A stretch of 64,000 bases of DNA from Chloroflexota bacterium. GTDB taxonomy: Bacteria > Chloroflexota > UBA11872 > VXOZ01. The notes below the pieces were generated by a model. That model was not told where the DNA came from, did not search any database, and was given only the letters and a program-made list of their open reading frames with translations. The stretch's first letter is position 1, and each line of letters opens with the position of its first letter. Positions 1 through 8,073 of the stretch are shown piece by piece. Both the position numbers and the translations under genes were made by a program. Location: positions 62,001 to 126,000 of the forward strand of contig JAJEAH010000063.1 in assembly GCA_022824225.1 (NCBI GenBank), in the 5' to 3' direction.

Positions 1-380
1 CACAGCCACGAGGAAGAAGCAAAACGTACCGGCGAATTCAGCCACGAGAGCCTTGATCGATTGTTCAGTCAAGCTCTAATCACGCCTCCTGGGGCGGCGC
101 CCCACCACTACTTACCCTTGTATGGACTTTTGCCACTTGCTATTGTGCTAGGTAGTCGGCGAATGTCAAATGAGCAGCGCGGCTTGACGCAACTAGATGT
201 GTCTTGCCAAGCCCGCGCCGACCTGCGGTTAGTGCGCAGGCAAGCGCCGAAGCTGTCGTTTGCCTGTGTCACCAGTTTGATGGGCGGCTTGCAGCGCGGC
301 GCGCTCATGCGTGCCCGCTTTTCCTCGATGCCCCACCGCCGGTACAAAGCGGCCCGAAAGCCAACAGAAAGCGATCTGAC
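1..380. other. Left-edge region without a supported gene
   Basis: An open frame runs from the window edge to about 402 on the plus strand, but its product has no recognisable motif and it overlaps the start of the DUF3604 gene. A short GC-rich hairpin (GGGGCG/GCGCCCC type) lies near 90-105. It could hold the tail of a gene whose body is outside the window. No tRNA fold or promoter was convincing. Confidence 0.4.
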
Positions 381-2360
381 ATGCCATCCCAATCGGACTT
401 GAACGAGACCGGCGCCGTATCCATAGCGCCCAACCATGGCCGCGCGGGCACGTGGGGCACGTGGGTCGTGACGTACACGGCGGGCAGCCAGGGCATTGCC
501 ACCGGCGGCGGGCTGCAGGTGGCCTTGCCGGAACGCTGGCACCAGTGGTGGCGCAACTCCGGCCGGCGCGTGCAGAGCGTGGACCCCACGGCGCCGTTCT
601 ACGTCACCGCACACACCGACCGGCCCGGCGTGCGCCTGCGCTACGAGGTGCTGGACGCCACCGACGGCGAATACGCGAAGCCGTACCGCCGCAACGTCGG
701 CTACCCGGCGGGCAGCCGCTACTCGTGGACGGTGCAGGTGACGGTTGTGGAGGGCGCGCTGCAGGCGGGCGACGTGGTCAGCGTCGTGTACGGCGACATG
801 ACCCACGGCGGACGGGGTTTCACGCCGCCCCTGTGGACGGGTTCACCAGAGCGCGTGCGCGCCGCGGTGGACGCGGCGGGAGGCGGGGAGTTTGCCCTCT
901 TGCCGGAGGCGGCCCTGCCGCTGCTCAGCAATGAGCCCGGCCCGCCGGTAGAGCTCTTCATCGTGCTCGAGTCACGCACGGTGGTGGGCAAACCGGCGCG
1001 GGTCCGCATGGTGGCTCTGGACGAGTTCCAAAATGCGGTCTCGGCGCCGGAAACCGCCATTTACCTTGTCACCGAGACCGGCGCCGCCACTCTTCCCCCC
1101 AGTCCCGTCAAGCTCGGCGCAGCCGGCACGTGGGGCTGCCGCGAATTCCACGTCACGCCCACGGAGGAAGGGGCACTGCGCCTGCGCGGCACCTCCCACG
1201 ACGGTAGGCTGTATGGCCTCTCCAACCCCAGCAAGGTCCAGTCCGCTGCGACGGGCGCGGGTGGCGATTCCGGCGGCCTCTACTGGGGTGACATTCACTC
1301 CCACAGCCAGTATTCGTGGGACGGCACCGGCACGCGGGACGACCACTTCCGCTATGCGCGCTACGCCTCTTTGCTCGACATTTATTGCGCCACCGACCAC
1401 AACGACAGACGCAGCATGAGCCAGGACGACTGGCAGATGAACGTCGCTTACACTGAGAAGTGGTATGCGCCCGGGGAATTCGCCACGATTCTTGGCTATG
1501 AGGCGAGCTTTGGCGCGCCATGGGGACACCACAACGTCTACTACCGCGATGGGGAGGGCCCGCTCAACTACCAAGACGAGGAGAACCCGGAAGAAATCTG
1601 GCAACGAGGTGAGCGAGAGAACTTAGAAGGCGAGATGTTCACCATCCCCCACCATACGGGCGGATTCGCGCGGCCCGGCAGTGGTGTGAAGCATGACTGG
1701 CGCATTCACGACCAGCGATTCCGTCCCAGCATCGAGATTTACTCATCCCACGGGCTCAGCGAGGAGTACGCGCCGGACCATCCCATTTCGATGGACGTTT
1801 CCGACTTCACCTTCAACGGCCCGGGCGATCCCGGCAACTATGCCGTGGACGCATGGCTGGCCGGACTCAAGCTGGGCGTCATCGGTTCATCGGACAATCA
1901 CGGCGCGCAGCCGGGGATGGAGGGTTTCGGTACGATGGCGGTCTGGGCGCCGGAACTGACGCGTGAGGCGGCTTTTGACGCGATTCGCAACCGCCGCACC
2001 TACGGCTCCACCGGATCGCGCATCTACTTGGAACTCACGGTGAACGGGGAACCCATGGGCGGCGAGACGACCATAGCCGCCGGTCAGCCGGTGGTCGTGC
2101 AGGTAGAGGCGCTGGGCACCGGTCCCCTGCGCTGGATACACATCCTCCGCGCCGATCTCGACCAACCCGATGCAGGTTTCACTGTCGTCCACCAAGAGTG
2201 GTTCCCCGGCGCCAGCGCGCCCCTGGATTTCAGCCTGGAATGGACCGACGACAAGCCGCCGGCCCGCGCCGTCTACTACGTTCGCGTGCGCCAACGCGAC
2301 CTGGTCCACGGCCGCGTTGCCCAGGCTTGGAGCAGCCCGGTGTGGGTGACCAAGGCTTGA
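381..2360 (+). CDS. DUF3604 (PHP-like) metal-dependent hydrolase, copy 1
   Basis: A 659-residue protein of the DUF3604 family, related to PHP-type metal-dependent phosphoesterases. Residues 1-290 are beta-rich, probably Ig-like. The catalytic core then shows the metal-ligand motifs GDIHSH (303-308), ATDHN (337-341), IPHH (422-425) and SSDNHG (503-508). The last 100 residues look like another beta domain. No signal peptide is seen, so it is probably cytoplasmic. The ATG at 381 was chosen over upstream starts because the protein then aligns at its N-terminus with the paralogue at 5171-7060; the ribosome-binding site is weak. The substrate is unknown. Linkage of the paralogue to a CocE-type hydrolase suggests ester or amide breakdown, which is inference. 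The family call is firm, the reaction is not. Confidence 0.85.
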   Translation: MPSQSDLNETGAVSIAPNHGRAGTWGTWVVTYTAGSQGIATGGGLQVALPERWHQWWRNSGRRVQSVDPTAPFYVTAHTDRPGVRLRYEVLDATDGEYAKPYRRNVGYPAGSRYSWTVQVTVVEGALQAGDVVSVVYGDMTHGGRGFTPPLWTGSPERVRAAVDAAGGGEFALLPEAALPLLSNEPGPPVELFIVLESRTVVGKPARVRMVALDEFQNAVSAPETAIYLVTETGAATLPPSPVKLGAAGTWGCREFHVTPTEEGALRLRGTSHDGRLYGLSNPSKVQSAATGAGGDSGGLYWGDIHSHSQYSWDGTGTRDDHFRYARYASLLDIYCATDHNDRRSMSQDDWQMNVAYTEKWYAPGEFATILGYEASFGAPWGHHNVYYRDGEGPLNYQDEENPEEIWQRGERENLEGEMFTIPHHTGGFARPGSGVKHDWRIHDQRFRPSIEIYSSHGLSEEYAPDHPISMDVSDFTFNGPGDPGNYAVDAWLAGLKLGVIGSSDNHGAQPGMEGFGTMAVWAPELTREAAFDAIRNRRTYGSTGSRIYLELTVNGEPMGGETTIAAGQPVVVQVEALGTGPLRWIHILRADLDQPDAGFTVVHQEWFPGASAPLDFSLEWTDDKPPARAVYYVRVRQRDLVHGRVAQAWSSPVWVTKA

Positions 2361-2481
2361 ACGCACATGTCTGCGCGAATGTCCCCCGATGATTGCCTGG
2401 AGACTCTGGCACGCCACGCGGGTAGGACCAGGCTGCAAACTCGAAGGGCTACACTACGACGGTGACCGGGAGGAGGTGCTG

Positions 2482-2793
2482 GTGAGTTCCATCACAAGTC
2501 CGGACCCCCCGCTGTCCACGGATGCGGTCAAGCAAATCGCCGTGCCGATTCTCAAACTGTACGGCGCGAAACGGGCAAGTCTCTTTGGTTCAGTAGTCCA
2601 CGGTAGACTGGGACCGGAGAGCGACATCGACTTCCTGGTGGAATTGCCTGAGGGAGCAAGCCTGCTTGATCTTGCCGGCCTGGGCTTGGATCTGGAACAG
2701 GCCTTAGGTCGCAAAGTTGACGTTCTGACCTATCGCTCTCTCCATCCCCGCCTGCGCGAACGTATTCTTGCTGAGCAAGTGGCGATTCTCTAG
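2482..2793 (+). CDS. mntA: MntA-type nucleotidyltransferase antitoxin
   Basis: A 103-residue minimal nucleotidyltransferase. The motif GSX10DXD is exact: Gly36-Ser37, ten residues, then Asp48-Ile-Asp50. In the MntA/HepT family this enzyme adds AMP groups to the HepT toxin and so silences it. The GTG start at 2482 is chosen because AGGAGG lies six bases upstream at 2471-2476, giving one of the best ribosome-binding sites in the window; an earlier ATG at 2389 has no such support. The stop is four bases before the hepT ATG, the usual MntA-HepT arrangement. The antitoxin frame is intact while its toxin partner is broken. Confidence 0.85.
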   Translation: MSSITSPDPPLSTDAVKQIAVPILKLYGAKRASLFGSVVHGRLGPESDIDFLVELPEGASLLDLAGLGLDLEQALGRKVDVLTYRSLHPRLRERILAEQVAIL

Positions 2794-2797
2794 TCCT

Positions 2798-3143
2798 ATG
2801 ACTTCAGACCCCCTTGTCTTCCTACAAGACATCTTGGATAGCATTGACCTAATCGAGTGCTATACTCAGAACCTTACAGAGCCTGCGTTTCTCTCTTCGC
2901 AAGAGAAGCAAGACGCTGTCATTCGAAGACTGGAGGTCATTGGGGAAGCAACGCGCAATCTTCCCTAGGAATTCACTGACGTCCATCCTGGAGTCCCGTG
3001 GGGCCGAATCGTTGCCATGCGCAAACGTCTCGCTCATGCCTATGCCAGCGTAGACCTTAAGCTGACGTGGGCGGTCGTCGTAAACGACTTACCCCTTTCT
3101 CAAGAGAGAAGTCCTGGCTCTAGTCAAGGCTCAGGATGAGTAG
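2798..3143 (+). pseudogene. hepT: HepT-type HEPN toxin, broken by a stop and a frameshift
   Basis: The frame opens at ATG 2798 as a HEPN (DUF86) protein but meets an in-frame TAG at 2966-2968 after 56 codons. Past the stop the same frame continues with good family similarity and carries the catalytic RX4HXY motif (Arg at 3020, His at 3035, Tyr at 3041). Near 3092-3098, in a run of C and T, the frame shifts: the expected C-terminus (EVLALVKAQDE) is found in another frame ending at TAG 3141-3143. The gene therefore needs one nonsense correction and one indel to be whole. As read, it makes a 56-residue fragment without the RNase active site. Two sequencing errors would be an alternative, but two lesions in 350 bases of otherwise clean sequence favour decay. 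Confidence 0.8.
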
Positions 3144-3181
3144 TCTGGCATGCTAAGACCCTAAGCGTTTTCGCCTGCGCC

Positions 3182-3214
3182 GAGACTTGAGAGTCTCTGG
3201 CATACTGTATGCCA
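3182..3214 (+). repeat. Two adjacent perfect inverted repeats upstream of CocE hydrolase
   Basis: GAGACT-TGAG-AGTCTC (3182-3197) is followed directly by TGGCATA-CTG-TATGCCA (3198-3214). They sit 70 bases before the hydrolase start. The second is a good candidate operator or, as RNA, a small hairpin. No T-run follows, so a terminator is unlikely. Confidence 0.5.
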
Positions 3215-3284
3215 ACTAGCTGCCTTGCAACTGCCATGTCTACTAGGTTTTGCTGGCTTTCAAGTGGGAAGAAAAGGATTCTCA

Positions 3285-5174
3285 GTGACTAACGAACAGA
3301 TTTCACCGACCCAGTACAGTGTCGTGATACACAAGAACGTCATGGTGACCGCCCGAGACGGAGTTGAACTCGGAACGGATGTCTACCGCCCTGCGCTGCC
3401 AGTGGACGGCGGGCAGGGGAGCGTTGGCTTGACACAAGAGGGGCTGACAGCGGTAGAGGGACAGTTCCCCGTCATTCTGGAACGCACGCCGTATGACAAG
3501 ACGGGTCTCGGCTTGCGGCGGAAGGGACATTACTACGCCCGGCGGGGGTACGTGGTGGTGATCCAGGACGTGCGGGGGCGGTTTACGTCTGAGGGTGAGT
3601 GGTACGCCTTTGGCGACGAGGGGCCGGACGGCTATGACACCTGCGCGTGGATCGTGGAGCAGCCCTGGAGCAACGGCAAGATCGCCACCACCGGATGCAG
3701 TTATGCCGGCTGCACGCAGAGCGCGCTCGCGTCGCTGAATCCCCCCGGCTTGGCGGGCATGTTCGTCGAGGAGGGGCCGTGGAACTACCACACCGCCTCC
3801 ATGCGGCACAACGGCGCCTGCGAGATGCGCTTCATGATTTACGCCTTTCGTATGGCCACGACCAGCAAAGAGGCGCTCAGCGACCCGCGCCTGCGCCAAA
3901 GCCTGGACAGCGCCTTTGCCAACGTGGCGCAGTGGGTAGAAAACGCGCCTCTGAAGAAGGGCGTGTCGCCGCTGGCCGAATTGCCCAGCTACGAGCAGTG
4001 GCACCTGGACGTGCTCACCCACGGCGACCTGGACGAATACTGGGAGCGTCCCGGCTACGGACCGGAACTCTTCTACGACGAACACGCCGACGTGCCGACG
4101 GTCTATTTTGGCGGTTGGTACGACTCCTACGCGCGCTCGACGTGCACCAATTATGTCGAGCTAAGCGAGCGCAAGGATTCGCCGCAGACCCTCATCATGG
4201 GGCCCTTTACCCACGGCACCGGCAGCGCCGAGGTCTCCCATGCCGGCGACGTGGACTTTGGCCGCGACGCCGCGATCTACGACATGAACGAACTGCGCCT
4301 CCACTGGTTCGACCATTGGCTGAAGGGCGAGGACACCGGCGCGGCCCACACCAAGCCGGTGCAGATCTTCGTCATGGGCGGCGGCAGCGGCACGCGCAAC
4401 AGCGACGGCCGCCTGGACCACGGCGGTCGCTGGCGGGCCGAAGACGAGTGGCCCTTGGCGCGCACGCAGTGGACGCACTTCTACTTGCACGGCGACGGCG
4501 GCCTGAGCGCGGATACGCCGTCTCCCACGAAACAGGCAAAGCAAAGTTCCTTTACGTTCGACCCGGCCGACCCGGTGCCGACCATCGGCGGCAACCTGTC
4601 GGCGGGAGATCCCGTGCTCGTGGCCGGCGCGTACGACCAGCGGGGAGATGAGCGCTTCTTTGGCTATTCCGGCAGCCTGCCGCTGGCGGCCAGGCCCGAT
4701 GTGCTGGTGTTCCAGACGCCGCCACTTGAAGAAGACATCGAGGTCACCGGGCCGCTCACCGTCAAACTTTGGATCGCCTCGACGGCCGTGGACACGGATT
4801 TCACGGTCAAGCTGCTCGACGTGCATCCGCCCAACGGCGACTACCCCCAGGGCTTTGCCATGAACATCACGGACAGCATCCAGCGCGCGCGTTACCGCAA
4901 CAGCCGCGAGCAGGCCGAGATGCTCGAGCCCGGCACGCCCACGCCGCTCACCATCGAGATGTATCCCACCAGCAACGTGTTCGCCGCAGGCCACCGCATC
5001 CGGCTGGATATCTCCAGCAGCAATTTTCCCCGCTTCGATGTCAATCCCAATACCGGCGAGCCGCTGGGACGCCACACGCGGCTGGAGGAGGCGCACAACA
5101 CGGTCTACCACGAGCCGGGGCGGCCCTCCCGCATCGTGCTGCCGGTGATTCCCAAAGACTGCGACACCGCATGA
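3285..5174 (+). CDS. CocE/NonD family alpha/beta hydrolase, copy 1
   Basis: A 629-residue member of the CocE/X-Pro dipeptidyl-peptidase (S15) family, which cleaves esters or amides. The nucleophile is Ser139 in GCSYAG, the likely acid is Asp280 in GGWYDSY and the base His310 in GPFTHG. An alpha/beta-hydrolase core with helical cap is followed from about residue 400 by a jelly-roll C-terminal domain, giving the normal family layout. No signal peptide is seen. GTG 3285 is the start because AAGGA lies six bases upstream at 3274-3278. The stop overlaps the ATG of the next gene (ATGA at 5171-5174), so hydrolase and DUF3604 protein are translationally coupled and probably act on the same compound. 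The substrate cannot be read from sequence. Confidence 0.88.
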   Translation: MTNEQISPTQYSVVIHKNVMVTARDGVELGTDVYRPALPVDGGQGSVGLTQEGLTAVEGQFPVILERTPYDKTGLGLRRKGHYYARRGYVVVIQDVRGRFTSEGEWYAFGDEGPDGYDTCAWIVEQPWSNGKIATTGCSYAGCTQSALASLNPPGLAGMFVEEGPWNYHTASMRHNGACEMRFMIYAFRMATTSKEALSDPRLRQSLDSAFANVAQWVENAPLKKGVSPLAELPSYEQWHLDVLTHGDLDEYWERPGYGPELFYDEHADVPTVYFGGWYDSYARSTCTNYVELSERKDSPQTLIMGPFTHGTGSAEVSHAGDVDFGRDAAIYDMNELRLHWFDHWLKGEDTGAAHTKPVQIFVMGGGSGTRNSDGRLDHGGRWRAEDEWPLARTQWTHFYLHGDGGLSADTPSPTKQAKQSSFTFDPADPVPTIGGNLSAGDPVLVAGAYDQRGDERFFGYSGSLPLAARPDVLVFQTPPLEEDIEVTGPLTVKLWIASTAVDTDFTVKLLDVHPPNGDYPQGFAMNITDSIQRARYRNSREQAEMLEPGTPTPLTIEMYPTSNVFAAGHRIRLDISSSNFPRFDVNPNTGEPLGRHTRLEEAHNTVYHEPGRPSRIVLPVIPKDCDTA

Positions 5175-7060
5175 AGTCTGATTCAATACATGAACAGAGC
5201 GCCGGTCTCGCGCCGCCGGACTACACGGCCCGCATCGCGCCGGCCGATCCCGTCACCGTCGGTCAGTACGGCACGTGGGAGGTCGAATTCACGGTAGGCG
5301 CGCAGGGCATGGCGATCGGCGGCGGGGTGCGCATCGCGCCGCCGCATCGCGAGAAGCAGCGCTGGGACGTGGGCAACGTGGTGGCGGCTACTAATGTGCC
5401 TGGCACCAGCGTGCGGGTAGATGTCGTCAACGGCCATCCGCTCTCCTACCACCATTCGCAGTATCCGGTCATCTACGCCGTGCTGGAGGGCAAGCCGCTG
5501 TGCGGCGGAGACACGCTCACGGTCACACTTGGCCATCCGGGCAGCTACGTTTCCGGCTTTCGCCAGCCCGCACAGGCGCAGGACATAGTCACAGTAGACT
5601 CTGAATTCGACGTTGGGGTAGACATCGAGGGAAATACCGACTACAGCAATCCGGACTATCCCGTTCGCGGCGGCGGCCGCCACTTTGCTCTGCAGGCGCA
5701 ACCGAGCCTCGCCGTCCTGCCCGGCGAACCGGCGCAGCTCGGGGTCTCCGTGCCGCAGTTCGAGCCGGAAGTCGCTGCCGTTCGCGTCTACGTGCACGCC
5801 AGAGACGCCTTTGGCAACGTCTGCGCGGACTTTCAGGGCGCGCTAAAGCTGGAGGCCGTAGATAGGGCGGACGGCGACTCGCAAGCTGCTGCGACTGCGG
5901 CAACGGATGGCCGGGGTGTCGCCGAAGCCACAATTGAGATTCCGTGGCAGAAAAACGTGTACGTTGTGCGGGCGCGGGACGAGCGCAGCGGCATCATCGG
6001 CAAAAGCGCGCCGGTAGCGCCCCAGTTCCGTCCCGGCGGCTACAACATCTACTGGGGCGACGTACACAACCACACCAACCTCTCCGGCGACGGCGTGCGT
6101 GATATTGACGACGCATATTGGTATGCCCGTTACATTAGCGGCCTGGACTTCGTCGCCGTCACGGACCACGAGGGCGGCAGCGATTGGGCGCGCAGCCAGG
6201 CGTGCGCCAAGCAGTACAACACGCCGGGCGAGTTTGTCAGCTTCCTGGCATACGAATACAGCAGAGCGGGCGCATACGGTCACCGCAACGTGTACTATCT
6301 CGACGACGACATGCCGTGTCCCACGCCCGACGATCCCAACGATCTCTGGGAGCAGTTACCGCCGGGCCGCGCGCTGGTCATACCGCACCATCCCAATACG
6401 CACTCCGAGGGTGGTACCACGTTTGGCCGTTGGCAACCGACGGACTGGAGCAGGCGCCATCCCGAATTTCAGCGCCACGTTGAAATATGCCAATTGCGCG
6501 GATCTTTCGAAGTTGAGGAAATTGGCGATCCCGTCATCCTGGGCGGCAATGGGTCGTCCGCCCGCAGCGCTTTGGCCAAGGGGCTGCGCCTCGGCTTTGT
6601 GGGCGGCACCGACAACCATCGCGGCCATCCCGGCTCGCGCATGGATACCATGGGAGGCATCAACTATCGGCTGCGGCCGGTCGGCGGCATCACCGCCGTG
6701 CTCGCCCACGAGTGCACGCGGGAGGCGCTGTGGGAGGCCCTGCTGGCCCGCAGGACCTATGCCACCACCTGCGAGCGCATTTTGCTCGATTTCAGCGTCA
6801 ATGGCGTCTGCATGGGCGGCAGCGCCGCCGCGGCGTCTGATTACACCGTGCGCGTGGCCGCCATTGGCACGGGATCAATTGCGAGAATTGACGTCATCCG
6901 GGACGGCAGCGAAGTGCACACGATCCAGGGCGTTGCGGCCCATGTAGAACACGCTTGGCGCGACACGCCGGCGGCGCAACCGGGGTACTACTATGTCCGG
7001 GTGCTTCAGGCCGACGGCAACGCCGCGTGGTCAAGCCCGGTCTGGATCGAGTCCGAATAG
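5171..7060 (+). CDS. DUF3604 (PHP-like) metal-dependent hydrolase, copy 2
   Basis: A 629-residue paralogue of the protein at 381-2360. It keeps every metal-binding motif: GDVHNH (296-301), VTDHEG (330-335), IPHH (404-407) and GTDNHRG (479-485). The N-terminal beta-rich half (TYGTW-type start, GGG-rich turn) and C-terminal beta domain are shared with copy 1, but the sequences are clearly divergent, so this is an old duplication. The start overlaps the CocE stop by four bases, which fixes it and implies coupled expression. Function is unknown; a two-step pathway with the CocE hydrolase is inferred from the coupling. Confidence 0.87.
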   Translation: MKSDSIHEQSAGLAPPDYTARIAPADPVTVGQYGTWEVEFTVGAQGMAIGGGVRIAPPHREKQRWDVGNVVAATNVPGTSVRVDVVNGHPLSYHHSQYPVIYAVLEGKPLCGGDTLTVTLGHPGSYVSGFRQPAQAQDIVTVDSEFDVGVDIEGNTDYSNPDYPVRGGGRHFALQAQPSLAVLPGEPAQLGVSVPQFEPEVAAVRVYVHARDAFGNVCADFQGALKLEAVDRADGDSQAAATAATDGRGVAEATIEIPWQKNVYVVRARDERSGIIGKSAPVAPQFRPGGYNIYWGDVHNHTNLSGDGVRDIDDAYWYARYISGLDFVAVTDHEGGSDWARSQACAKQYNTPGEFVSFLAYEYSRAGAYGHRNVYYLDDDMPCPTPDDPNDLWEQLPPGRALVIPHHPNTHSEGGTTFGRWQPTDWSRRHPEFQRHVEICQLRGSFEVEEIGDPVILGGNGSSARSALAKGLRLGFVGGTDNHRGHPGSRMDTMGGINYRLRPVGGITAVLAHECTREALWEALLARRTYATTCERILLDFSVNGVCMGGSAAAASDYTVRVAAIGTGSIARIDVIRDGSEVHTIQGVAAHVEHAWRDTPAAQPGYYYVRVLQADGNAAWSSPVWIESE

Positions 7061-7114
7061 TCCGAGAAAACTCGCCCAATGTCCCCTGTAGGGGCGAATC
7101 CGTTTCGCTCGTTG

Positions 7115-7123
7115 TGCTATACT
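7115..7123 (+). promoter_or_regulatory. Extended -10 promoter for glutaredoxin gene
   Basis: TGC-TATACT at 7115-7123 is an extended -10 element (TGN-TATAAT type). No good -35 hexamer lies 17 bases upstream, as is usual when the extended -10 is present. Start codon at 7173. Confidence 0.45.
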
Positions 7124-7172
7124 AGGGTCACGAATCGTGCAGGAGGCCCGTATCAATAGAGGAAGCCACGTC

Positions 7173-7565
7173 ATGGCTCAGGCAGAAAGCGAAACCCAAG
7201 GTAACATGGCTGATAACCCGACCATCATCGCCTGGATGAAGCCGTTCTGTGGGTGGAGTAATGGCGTGCGCGCCGTATTTCAAAAGTACGGCCTGGAATT
7301 CGACGACCGCGACATCATCAACAACGCCGCTAACTTCAGCGAGATGGTACAGCGCACGGGGCAGACTATGCAGCCGTGCATTGCCATCGGTGAGCACGTG
7401 CTGATTGATGTGTCGGGAGAGGAAGTGGAGAGTTGGCTGATCGCGCAGGGCTTCGTTGAGCCCAGCGATGCCGAGACCGAAGTGCCAATTGACCGTGCCT
7501 GCGAAAACGAAGGGGCGCCACAGCCGGTTTCGTTGCAGATGCGGCCCTCTTCTCGTTCCCGCTAG
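7173..7565 (+). CDS. Glutaredoxin-like protein with CGWS active site
   Basis: A 130-residue thioredoxin-fold protein. The active site is Cys26-Gly-Trp-Ser29, close to the CGFS of monothiol glutaredoxins, which handle [2Fe-2S] clusters or deglutathionylation rather than dithiol exchange. The expected cis-proline loop is seen as MQPCIAI, with an extra cysteine. After about residue 95 a polar tail without clear structure follows. The ATG at 7173 is preceded by AGAGGAAG at 7158-7165, better than the GTG at 7137. It stands alone between two larger gaps. Family membership is clear; whether it binds a cluster is not. Confidence 0.75.
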   Translation: MAQAESETQGNMADNPTIIAWMKPFCGWSNGVRAVFQKYGLEFDDRDIINNAANFSEMVQRTGQTMQPCIAIGEHVLIDVSGEEVESWLIAQGFVEPSDAETEVPIDRACENEGAPQPVSLQMRPSSRSR

Positions 7566-8073
7566 CCCTCCGCACTAGAGAAAGCTGTCCGCTCTTAGCA
7601 TACCTGCCCGTTTTACTGCTATTGACCGCTAGCTACTCTTTACCGCTACACTCTTATCCGTCTTACTCCCCTTCTATTGCCTCGCTACTTCATCGCTCCG
7701 ATTAGTTTGCTTGACCTGTTTAGGCATGGGGTAGGCTTGACACTTGCTGCATTTGCGCCCATGCGCGTGGCGCGTTTCTCCAACCGTGCTTGCATGCCAG
7801 CATCCCCACTGTGCTAAGCAACCCCCGCACCAACCCCCCGCAGTGGAAAGACTGAGACTTGAGAGTTCTATGCAGACCGCGGTCTGCGGCACATGCTTCC
7901 CCGCAGTCTTCTGTGTCCGTCAGACATGCAGAACTCTGGTTTCGATTACAGCCGGCGGCCAATGCCCCTGATTCTCCGCTGTTCTACTTTGCAGCGACGA
8001 ATCACTGCCGTATCATAGGACATGAGGCCAGCGCAGCCCTCGTGTCCCCAGTCCCATAAAGGCCAAACGCAAG
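7566..8073. other. 508-base gap without a gene
   Basis: The first 120 bases are unusually AT- and pyrimidine-rich for this window. No RNA gene, coding frame or strong terminator was recognised. The only supported element is the putative yvcK promoter near the right end. Confidence 0.4.
7989..8016 (+). promoter_or_regulatory. Putative sigma70-type promoter for yvcK
   Basis: TTGCAG (7989-7994), 16-base spacer, TATCAT (8011-8016). Expected transcript start near 8023, about 50 bases before the yvcK ATG. Confidence 0.45.

Noticed and set aside
61-402. 113-residue protein at the left edge
   Set aside because: No motif or ribosome-binding site, and it overlaps the supported DUF3604 start.
4161-5186. 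341-residue leftward protein inside the CocE gene
   Set aside because: No family signature and fully inside a strong gene on the other strand.
7566-8073. tRNA or small RNA gene in the AT-rich gap before yvcK
   Set aside because: No cloverleaf, conserved tRNA arm or terminator could be found by eye.
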